A stretch of 64,000 nucleotides of DNA from Capitella teleta (GCA_000328365.1 KB310466.1:374081-438080), one strand, 5' to 3'. Shown: positions 48,801 to 61,812, counted from the stretch's first letter. Notes: generated by a model from the sequence alone, not told the origin. Numbers and translations are program-made.

Positions 48801-49414
48801 ACAATTTCGTTAACTGTATATGGTATTCAAAACAAATTAAAATACGAATTTCCTACTTAGCCAGAATAGCTTAAAACGGGATGAGCGCGAGATTTCTTTT
48901 ATGAGAACTGCTGAAAGATCTGCTCGCTCGACAGTTAACAATAGGAGAATTGCTTTTGTCACCACAGTCTGAAATCGAACGCGAGAAGAAAGCGAGATTT
49001 TAAACCTCTCAAATTCGATGTATCTAGGAATTAGCACACAGCAAGCGAATTGTCTAATAATTATGTCAGTCAAAAGGCGTATTTGTCTTTCGAAATGCAT
49101 CCTCTACCATCAGTTATTATAGTTCAAAACTATCCTCTTTAATTATGAACCAAACTCAACACCCATCCAAATTCTGGAAGCGCCACTTCACCTTCCAATC
49201 CCTTTTCGCCATCAAACCATAAACTATCATGCATGCACGTAGCAGGCATGATTTGCATTGTCCTACTAAACAAACACGAGACAAAGGGCAAAACCGATTG
49301 CAAATATATTTTTATGTTTGATCACATTATTCATGGATATGATACATAATGTACTCTATTTTTACACTTGGCCTTTCGATTCAATAGCATGATTTCACAT
49401 AGGACCTATAACTA
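45806..49414. other. No gene recognised
   Basis: AT-rich DNA with scattered frames of 60-97 codons that show no motif. C- and G-rich runs occur at about 46,229-46,240 and 47,441-47,455. Nothing is supported as a gene. Confidence 0.4.
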
Positions 49415-49489
49415 TGTGTGTGTGATGGTGTGTGTGTGTGATGGTGTGTGTGTGTGATGGTGTGTGTGTGTGATGGTGTGTGTGTGTGT
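49415..49489. repeat. 14-base minisatellite (GATG plus TG run)
   Basis: Five or so tandem copies of tgtgtgtgtgatgg. On the minus strand it gives an artificial His-Thr repeat frame. Confidence 0.9.
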
Positions 49490-49907
49490 CTGTTCCCAAA
49501 CACAGTTATATTGATACAAATTCCCCAAAAAAAATAGAAGAACATAATTATATAAGTGTCAGCTTCAACGATATAGATCAAGAGCCACCAGCAGCATTGT
49601 AGGGAGGGGGTTGACTGTTTGTAGCTGAACATGTTAACATATATAGTACAAGTAAAATACAATTATTTGATTTAAAACCCAAGCACTCAACCATTCAATG
49701 CACTTTTGTATTACGAAATGTCATAAATCTCTACAATTCGAGAGGTTCTCCGCGTCTTACATTCTTTTACTTGATGCTCGTTTAATTATTATTATGGTTT
49801 CAGTGAGAGAGGGTTGCGTCACTTACGTGCAATGATATCTCGGTTGTTTGCTCTTTTGTACACAATGAATGAGTGTGAGATCTGGATGTGACCTTGAACT
49901 TTTATAC

Positions 49908-50040
49908 ACCATGGTATTGAGTTATGCCGATGATTTGACTTTATTAGCTCCAACCGTATTTGCTGCCAAAGTCAGGCTAAATGTAGATGAACAATTGGTT
50001 AATAATTTTAACGTGTTAATGCAGGTGAAAGTGCTCTTCT
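49908..50040 (+). mobile_element. Reverse-transcriptase scrap of a LINE with YADD motif
   Basis: A short frame reads MVLSYADDLTLLAPTVFAA, then RLNVDEQLVNNFNVLM, and stops at 50,041. YADDLTLLAP is the catalytic palm motif of many animal LINE reverse transcriptases, and the following Phe-Asn-Val-Leu fits the next conserved block. Nothing of the element is recognisable on either side, so it is a heavily decayed copy. The lineage differs from the LINE at 36-37 kb only as far as different parts are visible; it could be the same family. Confidence 0.65.
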
Positions 50041-51842
50041 AGTATGTGGCAGATAATAAAGGGAAGAAGATGAGATGATGCTTCACGAGTGTATTATTCA
50101 TCAATGTTCTACAGACGTATACATCGTACATCAAATAATTTGTCGTGGGGAAACATATTTTAGATCCTTCTATTTGCAGTGTATGAGCAGCAGTAACGCC
50201 ATTGATTGTAAAGCTTGCCCGCAATAATTGTTTTTATAGTTGCATTAAGATTTATATATTCTGCCATTAGTTAAAGTGTACATTTATGTTCTGGTATGTT
50301 TTATATTTGATGATTTAAAAATGCAAAAAAAAAAAAAAGTCATTTACAAAGAGGCATATGAGCTATGATCGTTGAATCGTCTCCTCCCTAGACTTGTGTT
50401 GCCAAATGTCTGTCAAGTTTGAAATGATTACTGCTGACTTTCTTTGTGCGTTCAGTCATGTTCTGTTCAAACAATCTTTATTTTGTAACGTTTTATTTGT
50501 TATTTATTTGTTGTTTTCGTTTAACCTTTCATAATATGTGACACAAGCGATTTGGTTTCACTACATTATTATTGCACTTTTTCTGTTTGATTGAATAAAA
50601 TTATTATTATTATTATAATCCTAGCTGTACGTATATTTATTTATACGAATACATTATCATTATTATTAAACGTTACATTCAAATAATTAAGGCATACACT
50701 CCAATCCCATGTCTCCTCTAGAATCGTTGACTGTAAATCGCCAGTCATATACACTCCTCAGTTAGCAGTTGCAACATTCGCACTAATTTGCCTCGCAAGT
50801 CATATTACCTAAATTAATGCGTCCTGTCTAAGTCTTACAGCATCAGTCTCGTCTCAAGGAAGTTACGCGTGCGTTTGATTAACAGCAGCGTGCTTGGTCA
50901 TTAGTTGTCTTCCGGTTTCCATGGTGATCCTGTGACTGACCGATTGCTGTTTACACATGAATCAAACTCGTCCAATTCCGTCCATCAAGTTGCCTTGCAT
51001 TGCGTCTTTATGACGAATGGCGTTTCATAAGTATGCCCCCTCCCCTCAAAGCAAGTCCTTTGAGATCACCCTGATCAAACTTCAATCGGTACACGATGGA
51101 GATCTGAGACGTGTTATTGTTTGCATCTTTGTGTGTGATTCGGTATCACATATCTCCCAAGTGCACATCAGAAGTAGTCGTCTTGTAGAATTCAACAGGA
51201 ATCTCTACCGCACAACAAACGTGCCCTCCTTTCCATTGAGTTCTAATCAAAGGAATGAGCAGTAGAACCGAGTTGTGTCATGGTCTCTGGCTGTCTTGGA
51301 GGGAAAATTCTTGACCACAAGTTGCATAACGCACCTTGTAACGATGGTGAGGCATTGGAAAAGTCTGAAGTGTAGTTTCATAGCCACGAGCTAAACCAAT
51401 AAATAAGGTAACCGACGTACATAATCTAAAAGGTACGTACCTAGTGTTCCTTAATCATATTCGTCACATATTCGGAATGGGTCTCTCTGGGTGCTCAGAA
51501 GAGGTCCAGATGCTATTTGGCATGAAGGAAAGTAGGTCCTTTGGTGACGGTGTATTTATTGTGCGTTATTCGTGGTTGCATATATTTTGCGACTATTTTT
51601 ATATCCTTGCAAATCAGAGATAAGCTTGTATTAGCTCAAGTCCGACTTATGACGAAATGATTAACAGTAGTTAATTTACGTGAGCTGGCTGTCTTGGTAC
51701 CTAAGGTTTTTGACTATACATTGTACTGCAATAACTACATGATGTTGCACCAACAATGCCTTATGAATTGCACGATCATGACGTTGCACACTTCTGTGTT
51801 TCTCAAAAATCATAACGTTCCAACCTGTTGCTTCTGTGCCAG
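50041..51842. other. AT-rich DNA, no supported gene
   Basis: A frame at 51,017-51,265 (82 codons, ATG) has no motif. This region may hold 5' parts of the membrane-protein gene beginning at about 51.8 kb. Confidence 0.4.
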
Positions 51843-53106
51843 GAGCTGATCAAGCATCCTCAGTTTCCCTATACAACGGCAGCTTATGGCAGAATTCGAC
51901 GCAAGAGTTTAGTGTGCATGGGTCGATGGTGGCAGAACAATATACGAATATACAAATACATGCCATACATGGAAATTATGTTATATGTTTTGATCTGAAT
52001 TGTTTTAATACACAGAATATATGTATATGTGCATATAATTATTCTAATCAATTAGATGTTTTAACGCAACAGGAGCTTTTGGTGCGCATTATACTACTTC
52101 ATAATGTAACATCCGCATATATATGTATATATATAATTACTATACCATATTATTATACTTTATGGTCATGATAATTTTACGATGTCGATTTTCTTCGAGT
52201 CGTAATTGACAAACTGCAATGTTTCATTTCAGACCTGCGGCATGAGTTCTGCAGAAGGACCCCCCGAGTACATGTACGCTGTATATGTCACGGTTCCTCT
52301 TCTCGCCTTGGTCGGAGTCGGTCTTTTGGTGTATATATGCTGCGCTCACAAGTATCGATTCAATTGGTTCGAGACGAGCCTGCTGCAGGAATCAAGCAGC
52401 AGCGGCGAGCAGCGTTCCTTCAACTTCTATGACGAGAAATCCTGCTTCAATACTCAGTTCAGCCCAAACTTTTACGCATTCGGTCCTCGCAGCTCCTTGG
52501 TGGCTGGCACTCTGCTACCGAGCCACGCCAACACCGGCTGCGGTCTAGCAAACCCCGTCACTCCCACTGTTACATGCGTTTATCAGAACAAGGGGGGAAC
52601 GCCATACCAAGCGCTCCCTCGCGAGGATACCCCGCTGTCGCCATCTGAGAAGGCTTCGGATCAGAGCAAAGCAGCTTGCAGCAGCGGTAGCACTCGCACA
52701 GGAGTCGACTTGCCGACTCTGACCGTTGCCAGCAACGTGCGCTATGTGAGCCTACGGGCGCGTAGTGAGGACTCCATGGGTTCAAACCCGAGCAGCCCGA
52801 CCTCGGAGGAGAACTCCTTCGCCAGTAGCCTCCGGCGCAACAGTCACAACTACCTTGGACGAACTCATAGTCAGCACTCCACGGGCACCCCCGGAGCTGG
52901 CCCGGATACTCCCTCCACGCCCCATGGTCTCCAGTATGGAGGGGGCAGCTTCGGGGCCTTGGCTGCCACGGGGACCGGAAACGGGACAAATCGGCGAGGG
53001 AGTAGCGGGGCAATCTTCAGCGGTGAAGCGGAGCAGTTCTGGGTGCCACCCACCGTGCTGAACAAGAAGAGGGCGCAGAGCCTAATTCCGCATGTGCTCG
53101 ATCACG
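51843..53106 (+). CDS. Single-pass membrane protein with long Ser-rich tail (synaptotagmin-like layout), incomplete
   Basis: The certain exon is 52,233-53,106, between acceptor tgtttcatttcag and donor CACG|GTGAGT (phase 1). From the ATG at 52,242 it encodes 288 residues: a short N-terminal part, a membrane helix at about 12-34 (VTVPLLALVGVGLLVYICC), a Cys-Cys pair and basic residues just inside, then NWFETSLLQE and a long low-complexity tail with SSPTSEENSFASSLRRNSHN and, near its end, EQFWVPPTVLNKKRAQSLIP. The frame is also open upstream in phase 0. A candidate exon at 51,843-51,928, with sequons NGS and NST (LYNGSLWQNSTQEF) and phase-0 weak donor ATG|GTGGCA, could supply a glycosylated outer end. 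A glycosylated short end, helix, cysteines and linker resemble synaptotagmins, but no C2 domain is visible downstream, so that is only a hypothesis. The exon is markedly GC-rich. Confidence 0.75.
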
Positions 53107-55849
53107 GTGAGTGAATTGATCATGTTGTTTGAGAAAGTGGCGTGGAATTGTGCTGTGCATCCACAAATGGATTGTGGTGCCGCTGAGTGCTCACCCCACC
53201 CCCTCCTCCGCCTCCCATGCATCATTATATTTGTCAAGGTGTTATCTTGTATCAATACCCATATTTGAACATTGCGTAATAGCGTTGACTGCCTTCCTTT
53301 TTGGTCGAAACGAGTGTGCGGACTCACGCATGATCTTATGACATTGATCCGTGGCTGTTTGGGGAAGCGATTGCGTGAACAGAGGAAACACAGGCGTATT
53401 AGAAGGAGAAAGAAAAGACCGTCTTTGCTGACTGTTCGATTGCCCAGGGGCGAGAAATTTACATGGAATTATACATAGGTCTGAAAATGGCTCCATCGAT
53501 ATCAATGAAATGAAGAAGTCGAATAAAGTTGGAGAGGAAGAAGAGAAGGATGAGGTAGACGAGAAGGGAGGGTTGAATCCGTGATGACTAAACTGGACTC
53601 GCAGGCAACGCTGTTCAGGCAATGACCTCATTAGCGACATGGCAACAAGAAACGAATGGCATACATTAGTCCAATTGTGATAATTACTCAGTGGCCACTT
53701 TACAGGTCTTGTCATATGGTTTGTGTGCAGGATAAAATGGAACAATGCATGCACAGATTAATACTTGTAGTCATGGGGTTTATGTCACTGCTATGTAAGG
53801 ATATTCATCAAACAAAAACAAGTACAAAACCAAACAAAGGTGTATACTAGTATACGCGGCATTGCATTCAGGGCGGCTGCAGGTGCCGCCTGAGACCATT
53901 ATGCAGTGCAGGGCAAACAGGTTACTCGACAGAAAGCTCCCTCGCAGCCAATACCCTTCAATGCTCCTACGCACCCTATAAACAAAACATAAGCGATGAA
54001 TTATTAAAAGCTCTCGAGATTAAATCTTATCATGTGCTGATGTTTATGGGACACAACAATTCGGGTGTATGAGCCCGCAGGAAGGATCTAATCGCACTGT
54101 CCCAAGGGGAAGGTAGATGCTAATCATTCATACGCTGATAGCAGTGATTATGCTGAATCCATGAGCATGCTGACTACATTCATTACCTTTGCATGTATGT
54201 ATACGGCAAGAAATTCGCCGATATTGAACGAACTCCATAATTACAGTCACATGCAAGAGTTTCCTGCTTGACCATCGGGTTACCTGCTGTGTACCTTAAG
54301 TGGTCATCTACCTTCGTCAATATGAATCATTGTCCTCTTCTGATCCAGCAGCACCTGCGCATGCGAGGTGCACACATACACAAGGGACAGTGTAGTCAGT
54401 ATTTAGGCAGACATCTGCCTCACCATCGGATTGTCTTGCATCGAGGGTTTGCTTCGTCTAATAGCATTGGCTAATGGGGCATGCTACACAGTCTGTGCTC
54501 AAGGCATCCGTGTTGCAATGGCTTCGAGACAGCCGTGAAAGCAAAACAATGAGCTTTATATATGTTTGCTTTTTGTGAGATGTTGGATGGGTGATCGGTG
54601 TCCGTCAGGGGGAACCTTTTCCACGAAACAGACGAGATGAACATATGGGATGAAGTCAGAGCTATTGCATAGTTAATTGTATCGTGCGGTTCAGCAGTGA
54701 AATGCTCAAACGCAATAAAAGTAGCTTCTACGAAGAAATAAACATTCTCCCTCGAATAATTGATAAATGGTGTTTTATCAGGGTGTTCCATGTTGACGAG
54801 CGGTGCACGCGGAATGTCGTATTGGCCTCTTTTCTTAATTGCCCGAGTGCACACGAGTGACTCCATTGGCCCAGGTGCCCAGCAGTACAATCTGCAGCAT
54901 TTATCTCCCTAATGAATTCCATTGCTGTTGGAAAGGTCAGAGGTGGAAAGAGAGCGTGGAGACGCAGTCTGCCAAATGAGCCTCATTGCCCACGACGAAT
55001 GGTGCCAGTGATCAGGCTTCGGCGTTTCCTGCTCTGCAATACATTCCAAAGGCAAGAAAGCAGAAATTAACTTAGTCAGAGAGCTTCACCGGGGGACTCC
55101 GTTTAAGCCTTTACAAGGTGCAAATGCTGTTCACACCCTTAAGCTGCCCTCCTAGGGTTGGTGAACCTCTGTGGGTTGAAATATTCATATCACTACACTC
55201 GTGGGGTCCACTCAGGCGGCCGCATGAGGCATGGCCTCCGGGTGAGGGCCTTCTGGACCAGCGGTGCCAATTCTCCACAGGTTGTGATGGCGAAATCACA
55301 TGCTTTGACGGTAGCAGACTTAGCGGTGTGGTTTTTATGGCGTGTTTTAGACAGGGATAAAAGTTTTGCCTATTTACTCAAGAATCTCTAAGTGTGGCTG
55401 AAGAGGTCCTTGCAATCGCCCACTACAACACTGTGTGCGCAGACACACTGTTCTATGAGCAATAGAAGAAAAAGGAGCTGGCTCCAGCGTCGCACTCGTC
55501 TCTTAGTGGATACGTGTTCCGTGTCTAAGACAACACGGGAAGGTTGCGCCATAAAAATAACGTGTGCACGTTAAAAAAAAAATACATCCTTGAGAATTCA
55601 TAAAATCTGTAGACATGTATATATTATGCAAGGGTCGTTATATAAGTCATCGTCTAATGGGCTGAAATTTGGCTTGCCGAGTGCATGGCAGCCTTTCTGT
55701 GGTACATAAGAAGCATTCATTTTCCTTGAACATCACGTGACCACATTGGACGCGCATTTATTTGAAGCAATCGATAGACATTTCTTGGAAGTTCGGCGGA
55801 CTCTTTGTCCGTCGACAATTGAAGATCTGATTTTCACAGTACAAAATCC
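53107..55849. other. No further exon recognised
   Basis: The next exon of the membrane-protein gene should begin in phase 1 somewhere downstream. Frames at 53,242-53,754 (minus, 170 codons, Ser/Phe-rich), 54,471-54,890 (minus) and 55,118-55,391 (plus, two frames) are open but show no motif or convincing splice sites. Confidence 0.4.
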
Positions 55850-55899
55850 NNNNNNNNNNNNNNNNNNNNNNNNNNNNNNNNNNNNNNNNNNNNNNNNNN
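55850..55899. other. Assembly gap of 50 N
   Basis: A run of 50 N. Unlike the other two gaps it has no recognisable LINE next to it. The sequence on its left side has a plus-strand frame (HLFEAIDRHFLEVRRTLCP) that resembles the kind of short-open-frame DNA found in transposons, but I cannot name it. Confidence 0.99.
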
Positions 55900-56009
55900 G
55901 TGAAATAAAGTGCGAATGAAAAATGGCGGTGTGAATATTCATCATACATCATCGTGGATACCTTGTGGTTTCTTTCTCCTCTGCCATCTTCTTCCATTTT
56001 GAGCTACAG

Positions 56010-56393
56010 ACCAACCCCACCCACTCCCCCCTCCTGACCTTCCCTTCCCTTCGAACGACTAGCTCCTGCGTTACCAGACGCCTGGCAATTTCTACTGACA
56101 AACAAACTGGACTTATAATGTCTCCATGTCTCATGTCTTCAATGTCTAGCAGAGTGTGTCCGGGGCAGGTTCTGCCACCTGAGAATGAAACCCCCCTTCC
56201 CCTCTCCGCTTCCCGCTGACATTTCCAGTTGCATCGAGCAAATCGAAATCCCCATTTCTCTCGTTCAGCGTTACAAGGCGAGATTCAACAGGGTGGAAAA
56301 TTGCGGGCAGCGCCGTGTTTGTACTTCAAGAGGCCTATTCAAGCTTTGGTCTGTCCCGAGGATCTTTGCAGTGCATATATAGTACCTGATATA
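56010..56393 (+). CDS. Possible two-exon coding piece, unknown product
   Basis: Exon 56,010-56,168 (53 codons) follows acceptor ttttgagctacag and ends CAG|GTTCTG in phase 0. After a 60-nt pyrimidine-rich intron ending gctgacatttccag, the second exon 56,229-56,393 (55 codons) begins in phase 0 and ends at ATA|GTAAGC, again in phase 0. The second exon contains CLYFKRPIQALVCPEDLC and AYIVPDI. Intron length and matching phases fit the other genes here. The first exon is less protein-like (TNPTHSPLLTFPSLRTTSS), and a 61-codon minus frame (55,949-56,134) overlaps it. No family is recognised. Confidence 0.3.
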
Positions 56394-59300
56394 GTAAGCG
56401 AAGCAAACAATTGGCTGGCCATAGGCCTGCAACCATATAAAGAAAGATACACAAATGAGGTCCAATATAACCGACACTGATTGAACTAAGTATTTAATGG
56501 GCGTATACCATTGCGTATAATGAATGAGTAGCCACGAACCATAAAACTACTACTGGTAGATTCACCTGATCACTGTATTCCGCACTGTCAATCATCATTC
56601 AGCTGATCCTGTCATCCTCATGGCCTTTCACGTTGTCAAGACTCTGACGGTGCACACAAGTGACCAGTGCCTGACTGACTGTTCATGTCATTGGCCATTT
56701 GAAAGAGGAGGGACGTTGACACGGACGATGCATGCAAATCAGATCCTTATAATATTATCAGTGCAAGTATAATGTTATTGTGACGTCACACAGGGGCTAT
56801 CTTAAAGTATTATTGACACTAGCCGTTCGATAAGAAATGAGACGGTGGTACTGTCTTTTGACAATTTTACATCACCAACCTGGAAGCTGTATTCAGCGGA
56901 AGGGTCGTGTATCACTTCAACATAATTATATGGTTGCAATATTAACGGTTACATATTGCTGGAATTGAAGGTTTGTATTCGTATTCAATGGATGCCCTTG
57001 GGCTTCACATAATAATCTCCACTCCTTCTTTACTTGATGGGTGAACCAACTTTGAAATATTTATAATGGTGCATTATTCTGCTCATTATAGGTTTTATGT
57101 CTTGACGTACGTACTACGTATCAAATAACAAAAGCCTGTAAGATATGCATGTGTCATTGAGTACCCGCTCTATTGAATTCCAGTAATTGTGTGTTTAGTT
57201 CATGCTTCGAATTGCTTATACTGAGAGTAAACACCGGGTGGCCACAAACAAGGTCAAACAAGGTCGCGTCCTTATCTGCCAAGCAATAACAAATCCTGAT
57301 GAACTTCTCCATGCATGTTATTATCATTTGTCGCCAGAAAAAACTTGTTAATTTTATGGTTGTTATGCATCGAGGGTCGTTGGGCTTTCTTGATATATTT
57401 CTCACATTCATTTTTTACATACCTGAAATATCCTCTATTATGGGTGATGTCAAATATAATTTTGCGGTAAAAAAAAAAAAAGAAGAAAAAACCATACTGA
57501 ATTTAAAAGCGTTGCAATTGTGTCAAGAGTTGCACGTTTCCTGTCAGGAGATAGGAGAAAGCAATGCAATCTACAAACGTTGTTTTCCGCACAACAATAG
57601 CCAAGATCCCGCTTTTGTGGCGAACTCTATTGTGAAGAGCGCAAAGCATTGTGTGCAGGTGGTATCTCCACCGTCTGAGTAAACGGATCCCATCAGCATG
57701 AGAAGGGCAACAATCTCAGGTCACGGCGCACACTGCAGACGCCTCAGCATGGTATATGGGTGGGCCAATTTAATAGGATACCTGCAATCCTTTGGACTAC
57801 AAGAGACAGCCCACGAATCTAAGTGTAATACTTTCTCCTAATATATACTGGGTAGACCACTTAGGTAGTCCGGAATTGAGCAACAGATTGTAATCCTTGG
57901 GGGCGAGCTGTCAGGCGACGTTATTCGGACTGACGTGACGAGTGAATGCATTCATCTCACCAGAGAACATCTTTGCTTTCAAGACTCGTTGCACGATATG
58001 GAAAGACAATTGAATGCCGGACATGCGATAGGGAAATCTACCTTAGAATTAGCATTCTTAGCAGATTGCGGGAGAGTCGCCTCTGCAAATCTGCACAATC
58101 TGCAAAGCAGCAAAGAAAGGTCATTAAGAGGTGATTCAATTGAGCGTGGAGCTGCAGGATCTCTCGTGGCCAAGCCCTGTCCACCGTTGACGCTCAGCCT
58201 GCCATGTCCAAAGCCCTCTTGACCAGCCCAGGGTGCAGGGTGAATAGGGGCCATGAAGCAAGCAATCAGCTTCCAATAGCGTTTGATGAGCCCTCTCAGA
58301 GACAAATGATCACATGGCATTCGCCGCAGTTTCCACAATCGCCCTCTTGCAGATTCCTTTCCCAGTGTGCCACGTCGAAGCGTTCATTTCCGCATCAAAT
58401 TCGGGCCTTTTTTTTTTCTCCTTGAGAGAGAGGGGTTGCTTCGTTTATATTCTGCTCGAATTCATATCTCGGTTTCCACCTCACGTCGAGTATTAAATTA
58501 AAACAGTGGTTTATCGGTTGGTGTTATTTTTTTCTGTTATTTTTCTGGAGGATATTTTTTTCTCTGCTGAGGAAGGATGTGTCATTGCACATGCTTATAA
58601 AGCTCGTTATGGGCTTTGGAGAGTAGGGGGACCCTCTTGAGTCGAAGAGGGAAGAGGGAAAAATGCCATTCCTTGATCTGCATTGCGCTGTTTTCTCTTG
58701 ATCTGTACCCACAAAGGTAAAATGACACTGAAAGTGATTATGCCCACTAGTCAAATAGAGCAACCTGAGCGAGATTGGATCGACCAGATCGACGCAAGGA
58801 ACGAAAGGGTCCTTGTACAACGGTATGCTCCCTTCGGCCTTCACCTAGCTAATATGGCGTCATGACCGATTTCATTTCTTCAAGAAAAAAAATAGAGAAA
58901 CATATTACCCACAATTCATTGCAATTATAAATATTCATTAGACGTCACGTCGGAGAACAATGGCGGGCAAAAAAAATCAACAATGATGTAAATCTAAGAA
59001 GAGACAGTAAAGAAACGCTGATAATCTCCCACGTAATGAGCTCTGACGAGCGAATTAGGTCGCGCAAATTTGTGCCATGAATTCACACCAGTGCACTTTC
59101 GAAAAGTCATCCTGCTGCGTGGTGTGTTTTGCCTGCGTTCATTGAATGCGCACCTCAGCGCGGCTAATGACATAGTCGGAGCATCTAATCACCCGTGGTT
59201 ATCGTCTCCTCTTTCGCCCTCCATACTGACCTATATATCGGCCCTCTTTCCACCAAAAAGGTCACCGGCGATGCTATCCATTCTCGTGTATGTCTGCTTA

Positions 59301-59431
59301 TCAATCTCTTGCTTTACTGCTGCTTTGTATTCGGATTTAATATTGTTTCTAATTATTAAATAACAATTAATAGCAGGGAATTGCAGGAAATTCAATCCCG
59401 GAATATTGATTACTGAATATTGTAGGCTAAT
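56394..59431. other. No gene recognised
   Basis: A perfect CRE word TGACGTCA lies at 56,781-56,788. A frame at 57,299-57,682 (ATG, 127 codons) has an internal Lys-Glu run from an A tract and a C-terminal part with QLCQELHVSCQEIGESNA; no family is recognised. GC-richer frames at 57,935-58,425 lack motifs. Confidence 0.4.
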
Positions 59432-59460
59432 GGTCCGTCCGTCCGTCCGTCCGTCCGTCA
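59432..59460. repeat. (GTCC)n microsatellite
   Basis: Seven tandem copies of the tetramer GTCC. Confidence 0.95.
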
Positions 59461-60249
59461 CTGCCGAATACAGATTTGACCACCTGGAGATGCCATCGAT
59501 TGTGCAACCAGTATTTTTAGTATATGAAATAAAATATTATTTTATGAAACGACACAAAGGTGTATAGAATACACAACTGCTAATTGCTGGCTCTCCTTTC
59601 TGTATAACAAACCTAAGTTTACATTTCAGATGCATATGTGACCTCACTTTTACATGTAGGTCAATCAAATGTCAGATACATTGCCCTACTGACCCCTGCC
59701 GTATATTTCAATGATGACCTGTTAATTACACCCTTAACCTGTTGTAAGGTGTGTTGAAGGGTTCATTATCCTGAGGGCGGATGGAGAGGAAATGAGGCTG
59801 AATGGACTTTGGTCTGCTGCAATTCTGTTGGAGTTGGCCCCTTGAAATTGGCTTGTGAAGAAGAAACAAGGCAGCCACAAAACCGGCTGCCACCGTCAAA
59901 ACATGACAGAGAAACAAAAAGCGTGATGTCACATATGGCTTGAATGGGCACTGGCAACATTAGCAGACATTCTCTCGCGAAAGGTCAACGCCTTGTCGCT
60001 GCGGGTGGATCCAAAGGAGAATGACAGCCACACTGGGGTATTACGAAACAGTGTGTACTGCTCATCAGCACGACAGGTCGCCTATCTGATGCACTGCTGT
60101 AACTCTTTCCTTCAGCGGGAGATCTCTCAGCACATGTTTATAGGGAAAGCGTCACAAACAAGTCTTTTTGTGGGTCAGTTGTGCAATAATCGTCGATGTC
60201 GTGTAGTTTTCATCTCGTATATCTTTCCTTATGGAAGGTACTTTCTGGG

Positions 60250-60964
60250 CATTATTCACTTCAACTCTTGCATAACAAACCTTGTTTCTTACCAACTTGC
60301 ATTTGCACGCATTCGTGGGTTTGTCTCTCTGTCCACCGAACTCTCAGCACCCTCCTCGGTGACCACATCTCCAACTCCACAATCATTTTCTCCTCTTGTT
60401 TCTGATGGTCTGAAGTTTCCCGTGTAGTGCCACGCTCAATACAAGAACATTTGCCAGCCGGACCTTCTGTTCACTTGGCTCGATTTTCACTGCCTTGTTG
60501 GTGACCGTTTTAGCCATGCCAATCCTAATTTTGATGTCAACGCAGTTGTCGCCGTCTGGTCAAAGATACAACCCAAGAAACATAGCTTTCTCCACTCGCT
60601 CAATCTTCTCTCCTTTTATTTCTATTTATCCTTCTCCATGCTCTGTCATTATTGCTGTTTTGTTTTTGATGATTTTCAGTCCAACTTCTCTGCTTACACT
60701 CTTCAGAGCTTCTCTCATAGCATTGCACTCCTCTCGAGATCTCGCAATCATTGTCGTACCATCAGCATATCTGCTATTCCATAGGCATCTTCCGCCAATC
60801 ACTTTGCCAGCTCTTTTCTTTATTCTTTCCATCAATGAAATCGATACCCACTCAGATATAAAATAACCAGATGTGGAAACCTGCTTCTTGTAATATAAGA
60901 GACACGTAAGATAGGCCACAGTGATGGGTTGTGTGCAGTGGTAAGAGACAATCATGCGACACAT
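60250..60964 (-). mobile_element. LINE reverse-transcriptase fragment (second lineage), decayed
   Basis: The minus strand reads SLMERIKKRAGKVIGGRCLW, then YADGTTMIARSREECNAM, ALKSVSREVGLKI and NKTAIMT in one frame, ending at 60,626. The next parts continue in other frames: RVEKAMFLG, DIKIRIGMAKTV, VRLANVLVLSVALHG, and then MIVELEMWSPRRVLRVRWTDK near 60,310-60,400. This order matches the palm-to-thumb part of LINEs of the type with IGG...RYADDT, so YADD has become YADG here. At least two frameshifts lie between the blocks. Similarity fades below about 60,250 and above 60,960. The motif set differs from the LINE at 36-37 kb, so this is a separate lineage. Confidence 0.85.
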
Positions 60965-61690
60965 TATTGCATCTCATTATTGGAATTTAAGTCATTTTGA
61001 TGTCTGATAAAAACGTCTATGTTTTTAAGAATTGTGTTCTAGGGTTTCTTGATTGACAACCACGATGTTCGCTGTATATCAGATAGATCTTTAGCCGAAG
61101 CGATGTCCTAAGTGGTGTATTATAGACATCTATACCTATTGTAAGAAATTTGTCTATCTATGGGTTTGCAAAGCTGATTGAAATTCTACCAGAATTCTAC
61201 CAATAATAGTCCTACATGTATTTACAGCCAGGCAACTAATCCAGCAACAAATGATCCTTTAATTCATGATTTTATAATTAAAATTGTACTCTTTCGCCAG
61301 TTGTATTCATGCCTAGAGTTATTATAATTAAAAAATGTGCTTACAAGAAATAAACTGTATTCATTTATGTTGTGATAATAGATACAGGTTCAATTTTCTA
61401 TACGCATGGTTAGAGATTTAGAGCCATAATTACAATATGGGAATTGTACGTTAAGACTTTGTGAGTAATGTTCTGCATCCCTTTTCCCATGTACTATGTT
61501 TAGCGCACCAACCATGAAGCTGGTGTCTAACATTATATTGGAAAACTCAATGATTTCCCAACTTAGTCACGTATGCACAGACTTTGAAGGTCACATGATT
61601 ATGCGGAGGTCATTGGCGTTCACTAAAGCAACCCTATAATAGCAACAAATTACGTGTTGGATACATCGAGTGTGCGATCCACACACGCCA

Positions 61691-61700
61691 TATATAAAAG
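61691..61700 (+). promoter_or_regulatory. TATA box
   Basis: TATATAAAAG is a consensus TATA box. It stands 70 bases before the ATG at 61,761, so with a start site about 30 bases downstream it would give a leader of about 40 bases. Confidence 0.55.
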
Positions 61701-61760
61701 ACCATTGGAGTACACATTGAGTGGTATAACTGCCTTTTCTAGCTGCGAACCACACTCGAT

Positions 61761-61812
61761 ATGTTCCTAGAAAGCATTGGAGAGGTTTTCTCTGCGATAT
61801 TCGCAGCCAAAG
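61761..61812 (+). CDS. Possible first coding exon, 17 codons
   Basis: ATG begins a short frame reading MFLESIGEVFSAIFAAK that ends at AAAG|GTTAGT, a good donor, in phase 1. The peptide is amphipathic and could be the start of a membrane or secreted protein. It is supported by the TATA box at the right distance. No later exon was identified before the window ends, so the product is unknown. Confidence 0.4.

Noticed and set aside
49381-49662. His-Thr repeat protein on the minus strand
   Set aside because: It is the translation of the GATG/TG minisatellite.
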